From the NCBI RefSeq assembly GCF_900445235.1, contig NZ_UFSM01000001.1:124001-188000 (forward strand): 64,000 nt of DNA, in the 5' to 3' direction. Source of the stretch: Aminobacter aminovorans (lineage in GTDB: Bacteria > Pseudomonadota > Alphaproteobacteria > Rhizobiales > Rhizobiaceae). Below are positions 8,493 through 16,535 of the stretch, in pieces (within the stretch, counting starts at the first letter, position 1; each line of letters starts with the position of its first letter). Both the position numbers and the translations under genes were made by a program. The notes under the pieces were generated by a model. That model was not told the DNA's origin, ran no database searches, and was given only the letters and a program-made list of their open reading frames with translations.

Positions 8493-8507
8493 TGTCGAGC
8501 ATCGACA
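8493..8507. promoter_or_regulatory. Second inverted repeat in the tetR intergenic region
   Basis: TGTCGA-GCA-TCGACA, 6-bp arms with a 3-base spacer, seven bases from the palindrome at 8472-8486. Could be a second operator or chance. Confidence 0.35.
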
Positions 8508-8720
8508 TTCCTGACGTCGCCTGCCAAAATCAAGGCTCCCGACCGGTGCTTCTATTCTGACAATTCGCTTGAATTTCGATAACGGGCGACGGCTGGATAT
8601 CTGCACCGGGGCGACAGCAACTGATTGATTCCAGTGCCGTTTCGATCTCGATGTTCGCCCGGGATACAAATGTCGGCGATGAAGCGAAATTTGATATCGT
8701 GCCGCTAGCGAGGAAGACGA

Positions 8721-9410
8721 ATGGCAGCCAAACCCGGCGGCAAAAAGCAGCCCAAACCCGGCAAACTACCCCGGCCATCGCGAGAGCCACGGAGCGAACC
8801 GCCGTTGTCTCTGGAGCGGATCGTGGCGACGGCGGTGGAACTGCTGGACACCCAGGGCATCGACGGCTTGACAATGCGCCGGCTGGCCGACCGCCTCGGC
8901 TCAGGCGTGATGAGCCTCTACTGGCATGTCGACAACAAGGAGGACGTCTTCGACCTTGCGCTCGACAAGGTGCTCGAGTCCCGCGCGCCGCCCGAGAAGG
9001 CCAAACCCCAGGGGTGGCGCGAAGAGGCCGTATATGTGCTCGAAGACTGGCGAGCCAGCATGCTGCGCCATCCCTGGTCGGCATCGCTGTTGCCGCGCCG
9101 GGCACTCGGCCCGAACATTCTCGGCCGCCTGGAACTGCTTGCCAATACCTTGTCCAAAGCCGGTGTAGCGGATGCAGATCTGAACGTCGCGATCTGGTCG
9201 CTGTGGAACCATGTGATGGGCTCCACCATCACCCGGGCTAGCTTCGACATGTCGGACGACGACAGGGCCGCAGCACAACAGCGCCTCACGAGCCTCAGCG
9301 AACGCTACCCGAAAATCGAACGTTCCCGCCTGCTGCTGGACAACGATTGGGACGGCACCTTCCGCAAGGGCCTCGACTATCTCCTCGATGGTCTTGCCCC
9401 AATACGATGA
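8721..9410 (+). CDS. TetR-family transcriptional regulator (TetR_C type)
   Basis: 229 aa. After a Pro/Lys-rich basic leader of 28 residues, the DNA-binding domain runs from LSLERIVATAVELLDTQGID to SGVMSLYWHVDNKEDVFDLA, with the helix-turn-helix LTMRRLADRLGSGVMSLYWH. The C-terminal half resembles the tetracycline-repressor ligand domain (WREEAVYVLEDWRASMLRHP, SLWNHVMGSTITRASFD). It probably represses the divergent exported RidA-like gene and itself by binding 8472-8486; ligand unknown. GAGGA lies before ATG 8721. Confidence 0.9.
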   Translation: MAAKPGGKKQPKPGKLPRPSREPRSEPPLSLERIVATAVELLDTQGIDGLTMRRLADRLGSGVMSLYWHVDNKEDVFDLALDKVLESRAPPEKAKPQGWREEAVYVLEDWRASMLRHPWSASLLPRRALGPNILGRLELLANTLSKAGVADADLNVAIWSLWNHVMGSTITRASFDMSDDDRAAAQQRLTSLSERYPKIERSRLLLDNDWDGTFRKGLDYLLDGLAPIR

Positions 9411-9423
9411 ACGTTGATTCCCG

Positions 9424-9624
9424 CTAGCGCAGCATGCACCAGTTCTTGGGCAGATGTTTTGGTCTGGCCATGGACAGGCCGGCGCGGAGGGCTTCATCGA
9501 GGTCCGGTGTGACGTATGCCGTCTCCGGGCCGCCACCGAAATGATTGACCCGATGGCTTCCGCCCCTCTTGCTCATGAGAATTCCAACCAGCCGTAGCTG
9601 TTCCTGTACTTCCCGATACCTCAT
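9424..9624 (-). CDS. Small hypothetical protein
   Basis: 66 aa from ATG 9622-9624. The pattern VQEQLRLVGILMSKRGGSHR followed by an aromatic turn (NHFGGG), a short strand (ETAYVTPDLDEAL) and a helix (RAGLSMARPK) reads like a genuine small alpha/beta domain resembling HicA-type toxins in outline, but the key motif is not convincing. It faces the tetR gene, with 13 bases between stops. No function assigned. Confidence 0.55.
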   Translation of the reverse strand: MRYREVQEQLRLVGILMSKRGGSHRVNHFGGGPETAYVTPDLDEALRAGLSMARPKHLPKNWCMLR

Positions 9625-10071
9625 TGTCTGCAATCCCGCCGGAGAACCCCTCAGTCATATGAGTGAGCACTAAAATTACATAATGAGCAAGGCTTGGGTT
9701 AACGAATGGTAAACACCTGACTGCACCCGAGGCCAAGACATCGTCCCTTTCGCCGAGAGGATGCTCGGCCTTTGCTCCGTCTCACATACGATCGCCAGCG
9801 TGAAGAGCACCTTGCGTATACCGGGGAAGGGCAGCTACCAGCCAGTTCACTGGACGCCACGCTGCACTGTTGCGTGGACAGAAACGGCACCCGGCTTGCA
9901 TCATCCCACTGGCTTCAATTGAAAACGTTATTTGCCGATGCTGAGAGGAACTCTGCGCGGCCCAGCGGGTTGAGGTGCTGGAGCGAAGATCCAGAACCAC
10001 CTTTTCGCTTCATCAGCGGGGCCTGCCGCGACCCCCTCCCGGCAGGCCTTCGCTGTTCCAGCACGCGCGTT
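9625..10071. other. Intergenic stretch with no recognised gene
   Basis: 447 bases. The first 100 are AT-rich and include ATGAGTGAGCACTAAAATTA. Frames that cross it have compositions typical of non-coding GC-rich DNA (runs of Arg, Ser, Cys) and no family resemblance. Nothing else seen. Confidence 0.5.
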
Positions 10072-10452
10072 TCATGGGTTCACAGCAGGCGCCGCGATGC
10101 GGGAATGGTCGAGATAATCGATCAGTGCCTCGCGGAACCTGGCAGCCATGCGCGTGACGGCGTTGTGGTCCCGAAAAATGCTGCCGTCGTCGAACATGGC
10201 ATCCTCCATGAGGTCTTCGCCCTTGCGACAAGAGGCGATCGCCCTGTCGGCGATGGCAGGCGAGTTCAGGGCAGGAGCCGTGGCCAGCAGCTCTTCGGCG
10301 GTGTTCAGCGCGCAATTCATCCAGGCTCTTTGAGACGCTGCAAGGCTCGGCCTCACGACGGCATCGAGCTCGACGATGGCATGCGCCATGGGCGGGGCCG
10401 CGAGGCTCAAGCCCAAACCCAGCATTGTCGAAGCAAAACGTGCCGCTGCCAT
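10072..10452 (-). CDS. Exported hypothetical protein
   Basis: 126 aa from ATG 10450-10452, with GGTGGGGGA six bases upstream. Signal peptide MAAARFASTMLGLGLSLAAP then PMAHA, cleavage after AHA. The mature part is mostly helical with two Cys (MNCALNT, ASCRKGE) that could form a disulfide. No family recognised. It sits upstream of and divergent from the polyamine-type ABC operon, but its start is 228 bases from the shared operator sequence, so it may not be part of that regulon. Confidence 0.65.
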   Translation of the reverse strand: MAAARFASTMLGLGLSLAAPPMAHAIVELDAVVRPSLAASQRAWMNCALNTAEELLATAPALNSPAIADRAIASCRKGEDLMEDAMFDDGSIFRDHNAVTRMAARFREALIDYLDHSRIAAPAVNP

Positions 10453-10679
10453 GGATTCCCCCACCGAGGCAGGCATGGTGCAACCAGACCTCGGCTCAAC
10501 TATGGCGGGAACATCGGCTTGCAGGCCTCGCAAGCCTGGCGATGGCTTCGCCTCCTAACCTTGGCCTGTCGCGACAAGATGGACCGGCGCAGCCTTCCCC
10601 GGTGACGCCTCATCGACGTGACGGGCCCGCGGCGCTTGCGGAGGCCGCCGGCGAGACTTGGGAAATAGCGAGAACAAAA

Positions 10680-10705
10680 TTATCGATAAGCCGATCGATA
10701 AATCG
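10680..10705. promoter_or_regulatory. Operator candidate upstream of the polyamine-type ABC operon
   Basis: TTATCGATAAGCCG (10680-10693) contains the perfect palindrome TTATCGATAA. A second ATCGATAA starts 12 bases further on (10694). The sequence recurs as TTATTGATAAGCCG at 22713-22726 in front of the catabolic operon, again with a half-site TTATCG 12 bases away. It lies about 150 bases before the ATG at 10856. Likely target of the GntR-type fusion regulator at 14829-16532; inference. Confidence 0.55.
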
Positions 10706-10855
10706 CGGATACCTGCCCAACATGCCCTACGGTAATTCTGGAACTGGCCCTGGCGACACAGCCAAGGGCGCTGAACACCGGGCAAACCAAGCCTTACAGT
10801 GCTGTTCAGGGAAAATAAAACTGCTGGACGAAAACCAGCCCCGTGGGGAATTGTC

Positions 10856-11917
10856 ATGATCCGGAAAAATGTGAGGAACTCTCTTTCTGCCTGTGCGCTG
10901 CTTGCCGCGTGGGGCATTGCAGGCCAGGCCGCCCAGGCGGCTGAGGTGACGGTCGCCGTCGGCGGCGGCGTGATCCAGGAGGTCGGCCGCGAGACCTTGT
11001 GGGGACCGGCGGCCAAGACGCTCGGCAACAGCGTGCGCGAGGAAACCATCAACGACGCCTATGCCTCAGTGAAACTGCAGGCGGCGGCCAATGCGGTGAC
11101 CTTCGACCTCGTCCAGACCAACGCCTTCCAGGCTGAAAAGGGCGGCCGCGAGGGCCTGTTCATGCCGCTCGACTACGGCGTCATCGACTCCAAGGACTTC
11201 ATCGAAGGCACGGCGCAGAAATACTGCATCTCGGCGCTGATCTTCTCCTGGGTCATGGCCTGGAACACCGACGCCTACAAGGACAAGGCGCCGCAGAGCT
11301 GGGCCGACTTCTGGGACGTCGAGAAGTTCCCTGGTCGCCGCGCCATGCGCAACGACGCCGAGGCGCAACTCGAGATCGCGCTGCTCGCCGATGGCGTGCC
11401 GATGGACAAGGTCTACGAGGTGCTGGGATCGGAGGGCGGCATGCAGCGCGCGCTCGACAAGATCGAGCAGTTGCGTCCGCACATCGCGGTGTGGTGGAAT
11501 TCGGGTGCCCAGCATGCGCAGCTGATGAAGGACAAGGAAGTGGACATGTCGGTGGGCTGGAATGCCCGTTTCGAAGCCGCCAAGAAGGACGGTGCCAAGA
11601 TCGACTACACCTTCAACCAGGGCGTCATGAGCATGGATTGCTGGGCGGTGCCGGTCGGAGCCCCGCATGCCGCCGAAGCGATGAAGATGATCAACGAGAT
11701 GTCCAAGCCGGAAGCCCAGGCCAAGTTCTCGGTCGGGGTGAAATATGGTGCGGCCAACAAGCGCGCCTATGAGACCGGCCTCATCCCCGACGACGTCTCG
11801 AAGAAGCTTCCGACCTATCCCGACAATGCCGCGCACCAGCTTGCCCAGCGCAATGAATGGTGGGTCGAACATGTCGGCGAAGCCCAGCTCGGCTTCCAGG
11901 AAATGATGTCGCGCTGA
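10856..11917 (+). CDS. Polyamine-type ABC transporter substrate-binding protein (PotD/PotF-like)
   Basis: Periplasmic binding protein of 353 aa, starting at ATG 10856 with GGGGAA six bases upstream. Signal peptide ends AQAAE (cleavage after QAA). The mature protein has the family-1 type II fold features FDLVQTNAFQAEKGGREG, PQSWADFWDVEKFPGRR, the WWNSGAQHAQLMKDKEVDMS segment, and a C-terminal APHAAEAMKMINEMSKPEAQ region like PotD/PotF and opine-type binding proteins. First gene of a four-gene importer with the ATPase 30 bases downstream. The ligand is probably a cationic or amine-bearing compound but is not shown by the sequence. Confidence 0.9.
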   Translation: MIRKNVRNSLSACALLAAWGIAGQAAQAAEVTVAVGGGVIQEVGRETLWGPAAKTLGNSVREETINDAYASVKLQAAANAVTFDLVQTNAFQAEKGGREGLFMPLDYGVIDSKDFIEGTAQKYCISALIFSWVMAWNTDAYKDKAPQSWADFWDVEKFPGRRAMRNDAEAQLEIALLADGVPMDKVYEVLGSEGGMQRALDKIEQLRPHIAVWWNSGAQHAQLMKDKEVDMSVGWNARFEAAKKDGAKIDYTFNQGVMSMDCWAVPVGAPHAAEAMKMINEMSKPEAQAKFSVGVKYGAANKRAYETGLIPDDVSKKLPTYPDNAAHQLAQRNEWWVEHVGEAQLGFQEMMSR

Positions 11918-11947
11918 GCGCGGCAGGAACAGGTCGGCTCAAGCGAC

Positions 11948-12997
11948 ATGACAAGTGCTGCGTTCATCGAAATCCGCAATCTTTGGAAAGCCTACGGATC
12001 CTTCCGTGCCCTCAACGACGTCGACCTCGATGTTGGGCGCGGCGAGTTCCTGAGCATTCTCGGCCCCTCGGGCTCCGGCAAGACCACGCTTCTGATGGCG
12101 CTTGCCGGGTTCGTCAGGCCCGATCGCGGACAGATCTCTGTCGATGGACGCGACCTTGTCCGCCTGCCCGCCAACAAGCGTGGCATCGGCGTGGTGTTCC
12201 AGAACTACGCCCTGTTTCCGCACATGAATGTTGCTGCCAACGTCATGTTTCCCCTGCGCGTCCGCGGTATCGGCCGCGCAGAGGCTTCCGAGCGTGCCAG
12301 AAAGGCGCTCGACATCGTCGATCTCGCCAGCATGGCCGAACGTGACATCGCCACCCTGTCGGGCGGGCAGAAGCAGCGCGTGGCGCTCGCCCGCGCCGTG
12401 GTGTTCGAGCCCCGGCTGATGCTGATGGACGAGCCGCTGTCGGCGCTCGACAAGAACCTGCGCGAGCAGATGCAGTACGAAATCCGCAAGCTGCACGACC
12501 GGCTTGGGCTGACCACCGTCTATGTCACGCACGACCAGCGCGAAGCGCTGACTATGTCGGACCGCATTGCCGTGATGCGCGACGGCGTCATCCGGCAACT
12601 CGGCACGCCGGCTTCGCTGTATCACCGGCCAACCTCACGCTTCGTCGCCGAGTTCCTGGGCGAGGCCAACATTCTCGAGCTCGACGCGGTGGACAGCTTC
12701 GTTGCCCCTGAGCCGGATGTCGGCGGACCGGGCCGCAAGCTGATGATCCGCGCCGAGAGGCTGTCGCTTTCCGATGCCAGCGGCCATGACAACGTGTCAC
12801 TGGATGGCGTGCTGACGCGCTCTGTGTTCCAGGGCGACAGCTGGCTCATCTCCGTCGCTCTGGCGAACGGCGGAGCCGTCTCGGCGCGCATCGCCGCAGC
12901 CGAGGCGGCGAATTTCAGTCTCGAGGCGCTGACCGAAGGTGCGGCGCTCAAGCTGCATGTGCGGCGCGATGCGGTGATCGCGGTGACCGACGCATGA
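11948..12997 (+). CDS. Polyamine-type ABC transporter ATP-binding protein (PotA-like)
   Basis: 349 aa. Complete nucleotide-binding domain: Walker A GPSGSGKTT, Q-loop VVFQNYALFPHM, signature LSGGQKQR, Walker B LMLMDEPLSALD, H-loop VTHDQ. The C-terminal 110 residues form a TOBE-type regulatory domain (FLGEANILELDAVDSF, KLMIRAERLSLSD). It overlaps the next permease gene by four bases, so the operon is translationally coupled. Confidence 0.95.
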   Translation: MTSAAFIEIRNLWKAYGSFRALNDVDLDVGRGEFLSILGPSGSGKTTLLMALAGFVRPDRGQISVDGRDLVRLPANKRGIGVVFQNYALFPHMNVAANVMFPLRVRGIGRAEASERARKALDIVDLASMAERDIATLSGGQKQRVALARAVVFEPRLMLMDEPLSALDKNLREQMQYEIRKLHDRLGLTTVYVTHDQREALTMSDRIAVMRDGVIRQLGTPASLYHRPTSRFVAEFLGEANILELDAVDSFVAPEPDVGGPGRKLMIRAERLSLSDASGHDNVSLDGVLTRSVFQGDSWLISVALANGGAVSARIAAAEAANFSLEALTEGAALKLHVRRDAVIAVTDA

Positions 12998-13914
12998 GCG
13001 CGCCTGCCATGACCTTGCCGGCGGCAGCCGGTGCCACAGACAACTCGGCCCTGCTGCGGCGCGACGGCATGCTGGCACAGCTTGGCTTTTTTGGGCTCGC
13101 GCTGCCGGCGGTGCTGCTGGTGACCATTGCCATCGTCGTGCCGCTCGCCGCCATGTTGTGGATATCGATCGCCCGGCCTGACGGAACTGTGTCGCTCGAC
13201 ACCTATCTCAAGATCATGAGCACGCCGGTCTATACGCGCTCGGTGCTGACGACGTTCCAGGTCAGCGGCATGACGGTGCTGACCTGCGCGCTGTTGGGCA
13301 CACCATTTGCGCTGGTCATGGCCAGTGTCGGCCGGCGGCTCGCTTCGATCCTGCTGCTGGTTGTCATGCTCCCGTTCTGGACGGCCCTTCTGGTCCGCAC
13401 CTACGCGCTCTCGGTGCTGTTGCAGCGCAACGGACTGGTCAACAGGTTCCTGACTGACACCGGGCTGGTTTCCGAACCCTTGCCGCTGATCAACAATTTC
13501 TTCGGCACCATCGTCGGCATGACCCATGTGATGCTGCCGCTGTTCATCCTGCCTGTCTATGCGGCGATCAAGCAGATCGACCAGAACATTATCCGCGCCG
13601 CCGCCAGCCTCGGCGCCAGCAAGCTCCTGACCCTGCGGGCGGTGATCCTGCCGCTGGCCGCCAACGGCATCTTCGCCGGCGCCGTGCTGGTGTTCGTGCT
13701 CAGTCTCGGCTTCTACGTCACCCCGGCTATCCTCGGCGGCGGCCGCGTGCCGATGATCTCGACCCGCATCGAGCAGAACGTCTCGGTGCTTTCCGACTGG
13801 CCGGCGGCAAGTGCGCTCGGCGTGCTGTTGCTGCTGTCGGTCGGGCTGGTGTTCCTGGTCACCTTCCTGCTCCGCCGCAGCATCAAGGCCCTCGGAGGAG
13901 CTGCCAATGTTTGA
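12994..13914 (+). CDS. Polyamine-type ABC transporter permease 1 (PotB-like)
   Basis: 306-aa integral membrane protein with six predicted helices and the EAA-type cytoplasmic loop ASLGASKLLTLRAVILPLAA that docks onto the ATPase. A polar N-terminal stretch of about 35 residues precedes the first helix. Start overlaps the preceding stop (ATGA); its end overlaps the second permease by eight bases. Confidence 0.93.
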   Translation: MSAPAMTLPAAAGATDNSALLRRDGMLAQLGFFGLALPAVLLVTIAIVVPLAAMLWISIARPDGTVSLDTYLKIMSTPVYTRSVLTTFQVSGMTVLTCALLGTPFALVMASVGRRLASILLLVVMLPFWTALLVRTYALSVLLQRNGLVNRFLTDTGLVSEPLPLINNFFGTIVGMTHVMLPLFILPVYAAIKQIDQNIIRAAASLGASKLLTLRAVILPLAANGIFAGAVLVFVLSLGFYVTPAILGGGRVPMISTRIEQNVSVLSDWPAASALGVLLLLSVGLVFLVTFLLRRSIKALGGAANV

Positions 13915-14707
13915 CGGGTTCGATGTCTCATGGCCGTTGCGCCTGGCGGTCGGCCTGTTCACCGCGCTGGTGGCGACCTTCCTGTTGGCACCTTCACTGA
14001 TCGTGGTGCCGATGTCGTTCTCGGCCTCCGAACTGCTGCAGTTCCCGCCGACCGAATTTTCGCTGCGCTGGTGGCAGCAGTACTGGCAGTCCGACCTGTG
14101 GATGCCGGCGACCAAGATCAGCCTGCTTCTGGCCACCGTCACCGCCGCGGTTGCCGTGCCGATCGCCTTTGCCGCGGCTTACGCCACCACGCGTTCGCTC
14201 GGCTGGGCCAGGCTGCCGCTCTATGGGGTACTCCTGATGCCGGCCACCGTGCCGCCGATCCTCGTCGCCATCGGCCTGTTTTTCGTTCTGGCACGCATGC
14301 ATCTCGTCGGCTCGTTCCCGGGCCTTTGGCTGGGCCATACGGTCATCGCCATCCCGACCGCCTATGTCATCCTTTCCGCCGGTTTCGCCCGCTTCGACTT
14401 CGCCCAGGAAAAGGCGGCCCGCAGTCTCGGCGCCGGCTGGTGGCGGACGATGGTCTCCGTCGTCATCCCGCAGATGCGTTTTTCGTTGCTGTCAGCCGCC
14501 CTGCTTTCCTTCCTGACGTCGCTCGACGAAGTGATCGTGTCGATGTTCGTCGGCGGTGGCGCCAACACGACACTGACCAAGGTGATGTTCCTCGGCCTGC
14601 GCGACCGCGTCGATCCTCAGGCCGCAGTGATCTCGACGATCTGGATCGTGCTTGTCGCCATCGTGGTCACGGTGGTGTTCGGGCGCCAGCGGCAGGAGCC
14701 GTCGTGA
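13907..14707 (+). CDS. Polyamine-type ABC transporter permease 2 (PotC-like)
   Basis: 266 aa from ATG 13907, chosen for the strong GGAGGAG seven bases upstream and because the protein then begins directly with its first membrane helix. Six helices, EAA loop AARSLGAGWWRTMVSVVIPQ, and the family segment SLDEVIVSMFVGGGANTTLT. Completes the importer. 121 bases of non-coding sequence follow before the NagZ-GntR fusion gene. Confidence 0.93.
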   Translation: MFDGFDVSWPLRLAVGLFTALVATFLLAPSLIVVPMSFSASELLQFPPTEFSLRWWQQYWQSDLWMPATKISLLLATVTAAVAVPIAFAAAYATTRSLGWARLPLYGVLLMPATVPPILVAIGLFFVLARMHLVGSFPGLWLGHTVIAIPTAYVILSAGFARFDFAQEKAARSLGAGWWRTMVSVVIPQMRFSLLSAALLSFLTSLDEVIVSMFVGGGANTTLTKVMFLGLRDRVDPQAAVISTIWIVLVAIVVTVVFGRQRQEPS

Positions 14708-14828
14708 TCGGCAGACGGTGGGCATGCGCACCGGCCCCGCCTGCCCTTCCGTGCCGGCAGCTTTTCTGCCAAGCTGATGGCTGTGGTGGCGACAAGCGGT
14801 CTTGTGCAGTCCGCCGAGAGTGATGACC

Positions 14829-16532
14829 ATGCCGCTGACAATTGACCGAACCCAACCGAAGGCCGTGGTGTTCGGCTGCGCGGGCACCAGCCTGAACGCT
14901 GCCGAACGCAGCTTCTTCCGCGCCGCCCAGCCCTGGGGCTTCATCCTGCACAAGCGCAATTGCGCCGACCCGGCGCAATTGCGCACGCTGGTGGCGGAAC
15001 TGCGCGAAAGCGTCGGCCGCAGCGACGTGCGCGTGCTGATCGACCAGGAGGGCGGCCGCGTCGCCCGGCTGGCGCCACCGCACTGGCGCGCGCCCCCGCC
15101 GGCCTCGCTGTTCGCTCAGATCGCCCGCACCGACGTCAAGCGGGCACTCGATGCCGTGCGCCTCAACGCACGCCTCGTCGCAGCCGAACTGTTCGATCTC
15201 GGCATCGACATCAACATCGCGCCTGTGCTCGACCTGCCGATCGGTAAGGGCGACCTGGTGATCGGCGACCGGGCGCTGGGAGACACGCCGGAGATGGCAA
15301 GCATTCTCGGCCGCGCCACCTGCGAGGGGCTGCTGGCCGGCGGCGTGCTGCCCGTCATCAAGCATATCCTCGGCCATGGCCGTGCCCGGCAGGACAAGTC
15401 CGAGGCGCTGCTGGTGGTCAACGCCTCGCTCGACGAGATGCAGTCGGCCGACTTCGTGCCGTTCCGCTCGTTGCAGGACATGCCCTGCGCCATGGCGGCA
15501 CACGTCATCTACCGCGCCATCGACCGCGACGCGCCGGCTACCGCATCGCGCACCGTCATCGATGAGATCATCCGTGGCATGATCCGCTTCGACGGCGTGC
15601 TGATGAGCGACGATGTCTCGGATATCAGCCGCACCCATCCGATCGATGCCCAGGTCAGCGCGACGCAAGAAGCCGGCTGCGACGTCATCCTGCACGGCAG
15701 CGGCGACATGGACGAGATGCAGCGCGTCGCCGATGCTGCCATGCCGTTGTCAGAGAATGCGGTCGAGCGTCTGCACCGCGCCGAGCGCATGCGTCGCCGG
15801 CCTTCGGCGATCGACCTGGCCGAAACCGCCCGAAAACTGGAGGAACTGCTCAAGCCGCTTGGGGCGCGAGCCCGCCAGTCCGGCACGACGCGCTCGTCCG
15901 AAATCGTCGGCAATGTCGCCAAGAAGATCGAACGCGACATCGTTCTGGGCCGCATCCTGCCCAAGGAGCGGATCATGGAGGACGAGCTGGTCTACGGGCT
16001 CGGCGTCAAGCGCCACGTCGCGCGCGCCGTGCTGCAGGAACTGGCACGCACCGGGCTGGTCAAGCTCGAACCCTATCGGGGTGCGGTGGTGCGCCACCTG
16101 TCGCCGGACGACCTTGTCAAGCTGCACGACGTGCGCCAGCTCTTGATCGCCGCCGCCGTGCAGCGCATTCGCCTGCCGGTGTCGCCGGTGCTGATGAACA
16201 AGCTCGAACATGCAAGGCAGATCCATCGCTCGGCCATTTCGGTCGGCGATCTCGAACTGGCTTATGTCCAGGACCGCGCATTCCACGACCTGTTGCTCGA
16301 AGCGACGGGTAACGAGTTCATTGCCCGCTCGATCAATGATTGCGATGCCGGCATGCGCAGCATAGATGCCGCGAGCCTGATGGCCGACAACCTCGTCGAG
16401 CCGGCGCTCGTCGAACATGACGAGATGGTGAAGGCACTGGAGGACCAGGACCTCCAACGCCTTGGAAAATTGTGCGCGGCGCATTTCGACCGACCGTTCG
16501 CCCATCACATGGCGAACGGCGTCCGGCACTGA
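14829..16532 (+). CDS. NagZ-like (GH3) domain fused to a GntR/FCD transcriptional regulator
   Basis: 567-aa two-part protein in one unbroken frame. Residues 1-330 are a family 3 beta-N-acetylhexosaminidase (NagZ) TIM barrel: VLIDQEGGRVARL (68-81), LFDLGIDINIAPVLD (121-135), VIGDRALG, VIKHILGHGRARQDKS (177-191) and VLMSDDVSDIS (258-268). The nucleophile Asp of MSDD is kept, but the catalytic Asp-Ser-His of NagZ reads Asp-Lys-Ser (189-191) and PGHG reads LGHG, so hydrolysis is probably lost. Residues 355-425 are a GntR winged helix (VAKKIERDIVLGRILPKERI, LGVKRHVARAVLQELARTGL) and 430-560 an FCD ligand domain. ATG 14829 has GAGAG eight bases upstream. It follows the importer genes on the same strand and converges on the amidase gene with three bases between stops. 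Inferred role: regulator of this locus whose barrel senses an amino-sugar-like ligand. Confidence 0.88.
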   Translation: MPLTIDRTQPKAVVFGCAGTSLNAAERSFFRAAQPWGFILHKRNCADPAQLRTLVAELRESVGRSDVRVLIDQEGGRVARLAPPHWRAPPPASLFAQIARTDVKRALDAVRLNARLVAAELFDLGIDINIAPVLDLPIGKGDLVIGDRALGDTPEMASILGRATCEGLLAGGVLPVIKHILGHGRARQDKSEALLVVNASLDEMQSADFVPFRSLQDMPCAMAAHVIYRAIDRDAPATASRTVIDEIIRGMIRFDGVLMSDDVSDISRTHPIDAQVSATQEAGCDVILHGSGDMDEMQRVADAAMPLSENAVERLHRAERMRRRPSAIDLAETARKLEELLKPLGARARQSGTTRSSEIVGNVAKKIERDIVLGRILPKERIMEDELVYGLGVKRHVARAVLQELARTGLVKLEPYRGAVVRHLSPDDLVKLHDVRQLLIAAAVQRIRLPVSPVLMNKLEHARQIHRSAISVGDLELAYVQDRAFHDLLLEATGNEFIARSINDCDAGMRSIDAASLMADNLVEPALVEHDEMVKALEDQDLQRLGKLCAAHFDRPFAHHMANGVRH

Positions 16533-16535
16533 CTG

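Noticed and set aside
9946..9975. GGAAC-N17-GTT resembling an EcfG general-stress promoter
   Set aside because: No plus-strand gene starts within several hundred bases downstream.
9772..10605. 277-codon plus-strand frame
   Set aside because: Composition is Arg/Ser/Cys-rich without domain pattern, and it covers the exported protein gene at 10072-10452, which has a signal peptide and good ribosome site.
10856..14707. Polyamine importer as supplier of spermidine for petrobactin synthesis
   Set aside because: Attractive, but it shares an operator with the catabolic operon rather than with iron genes and is separated from asb by more than 15 kb.
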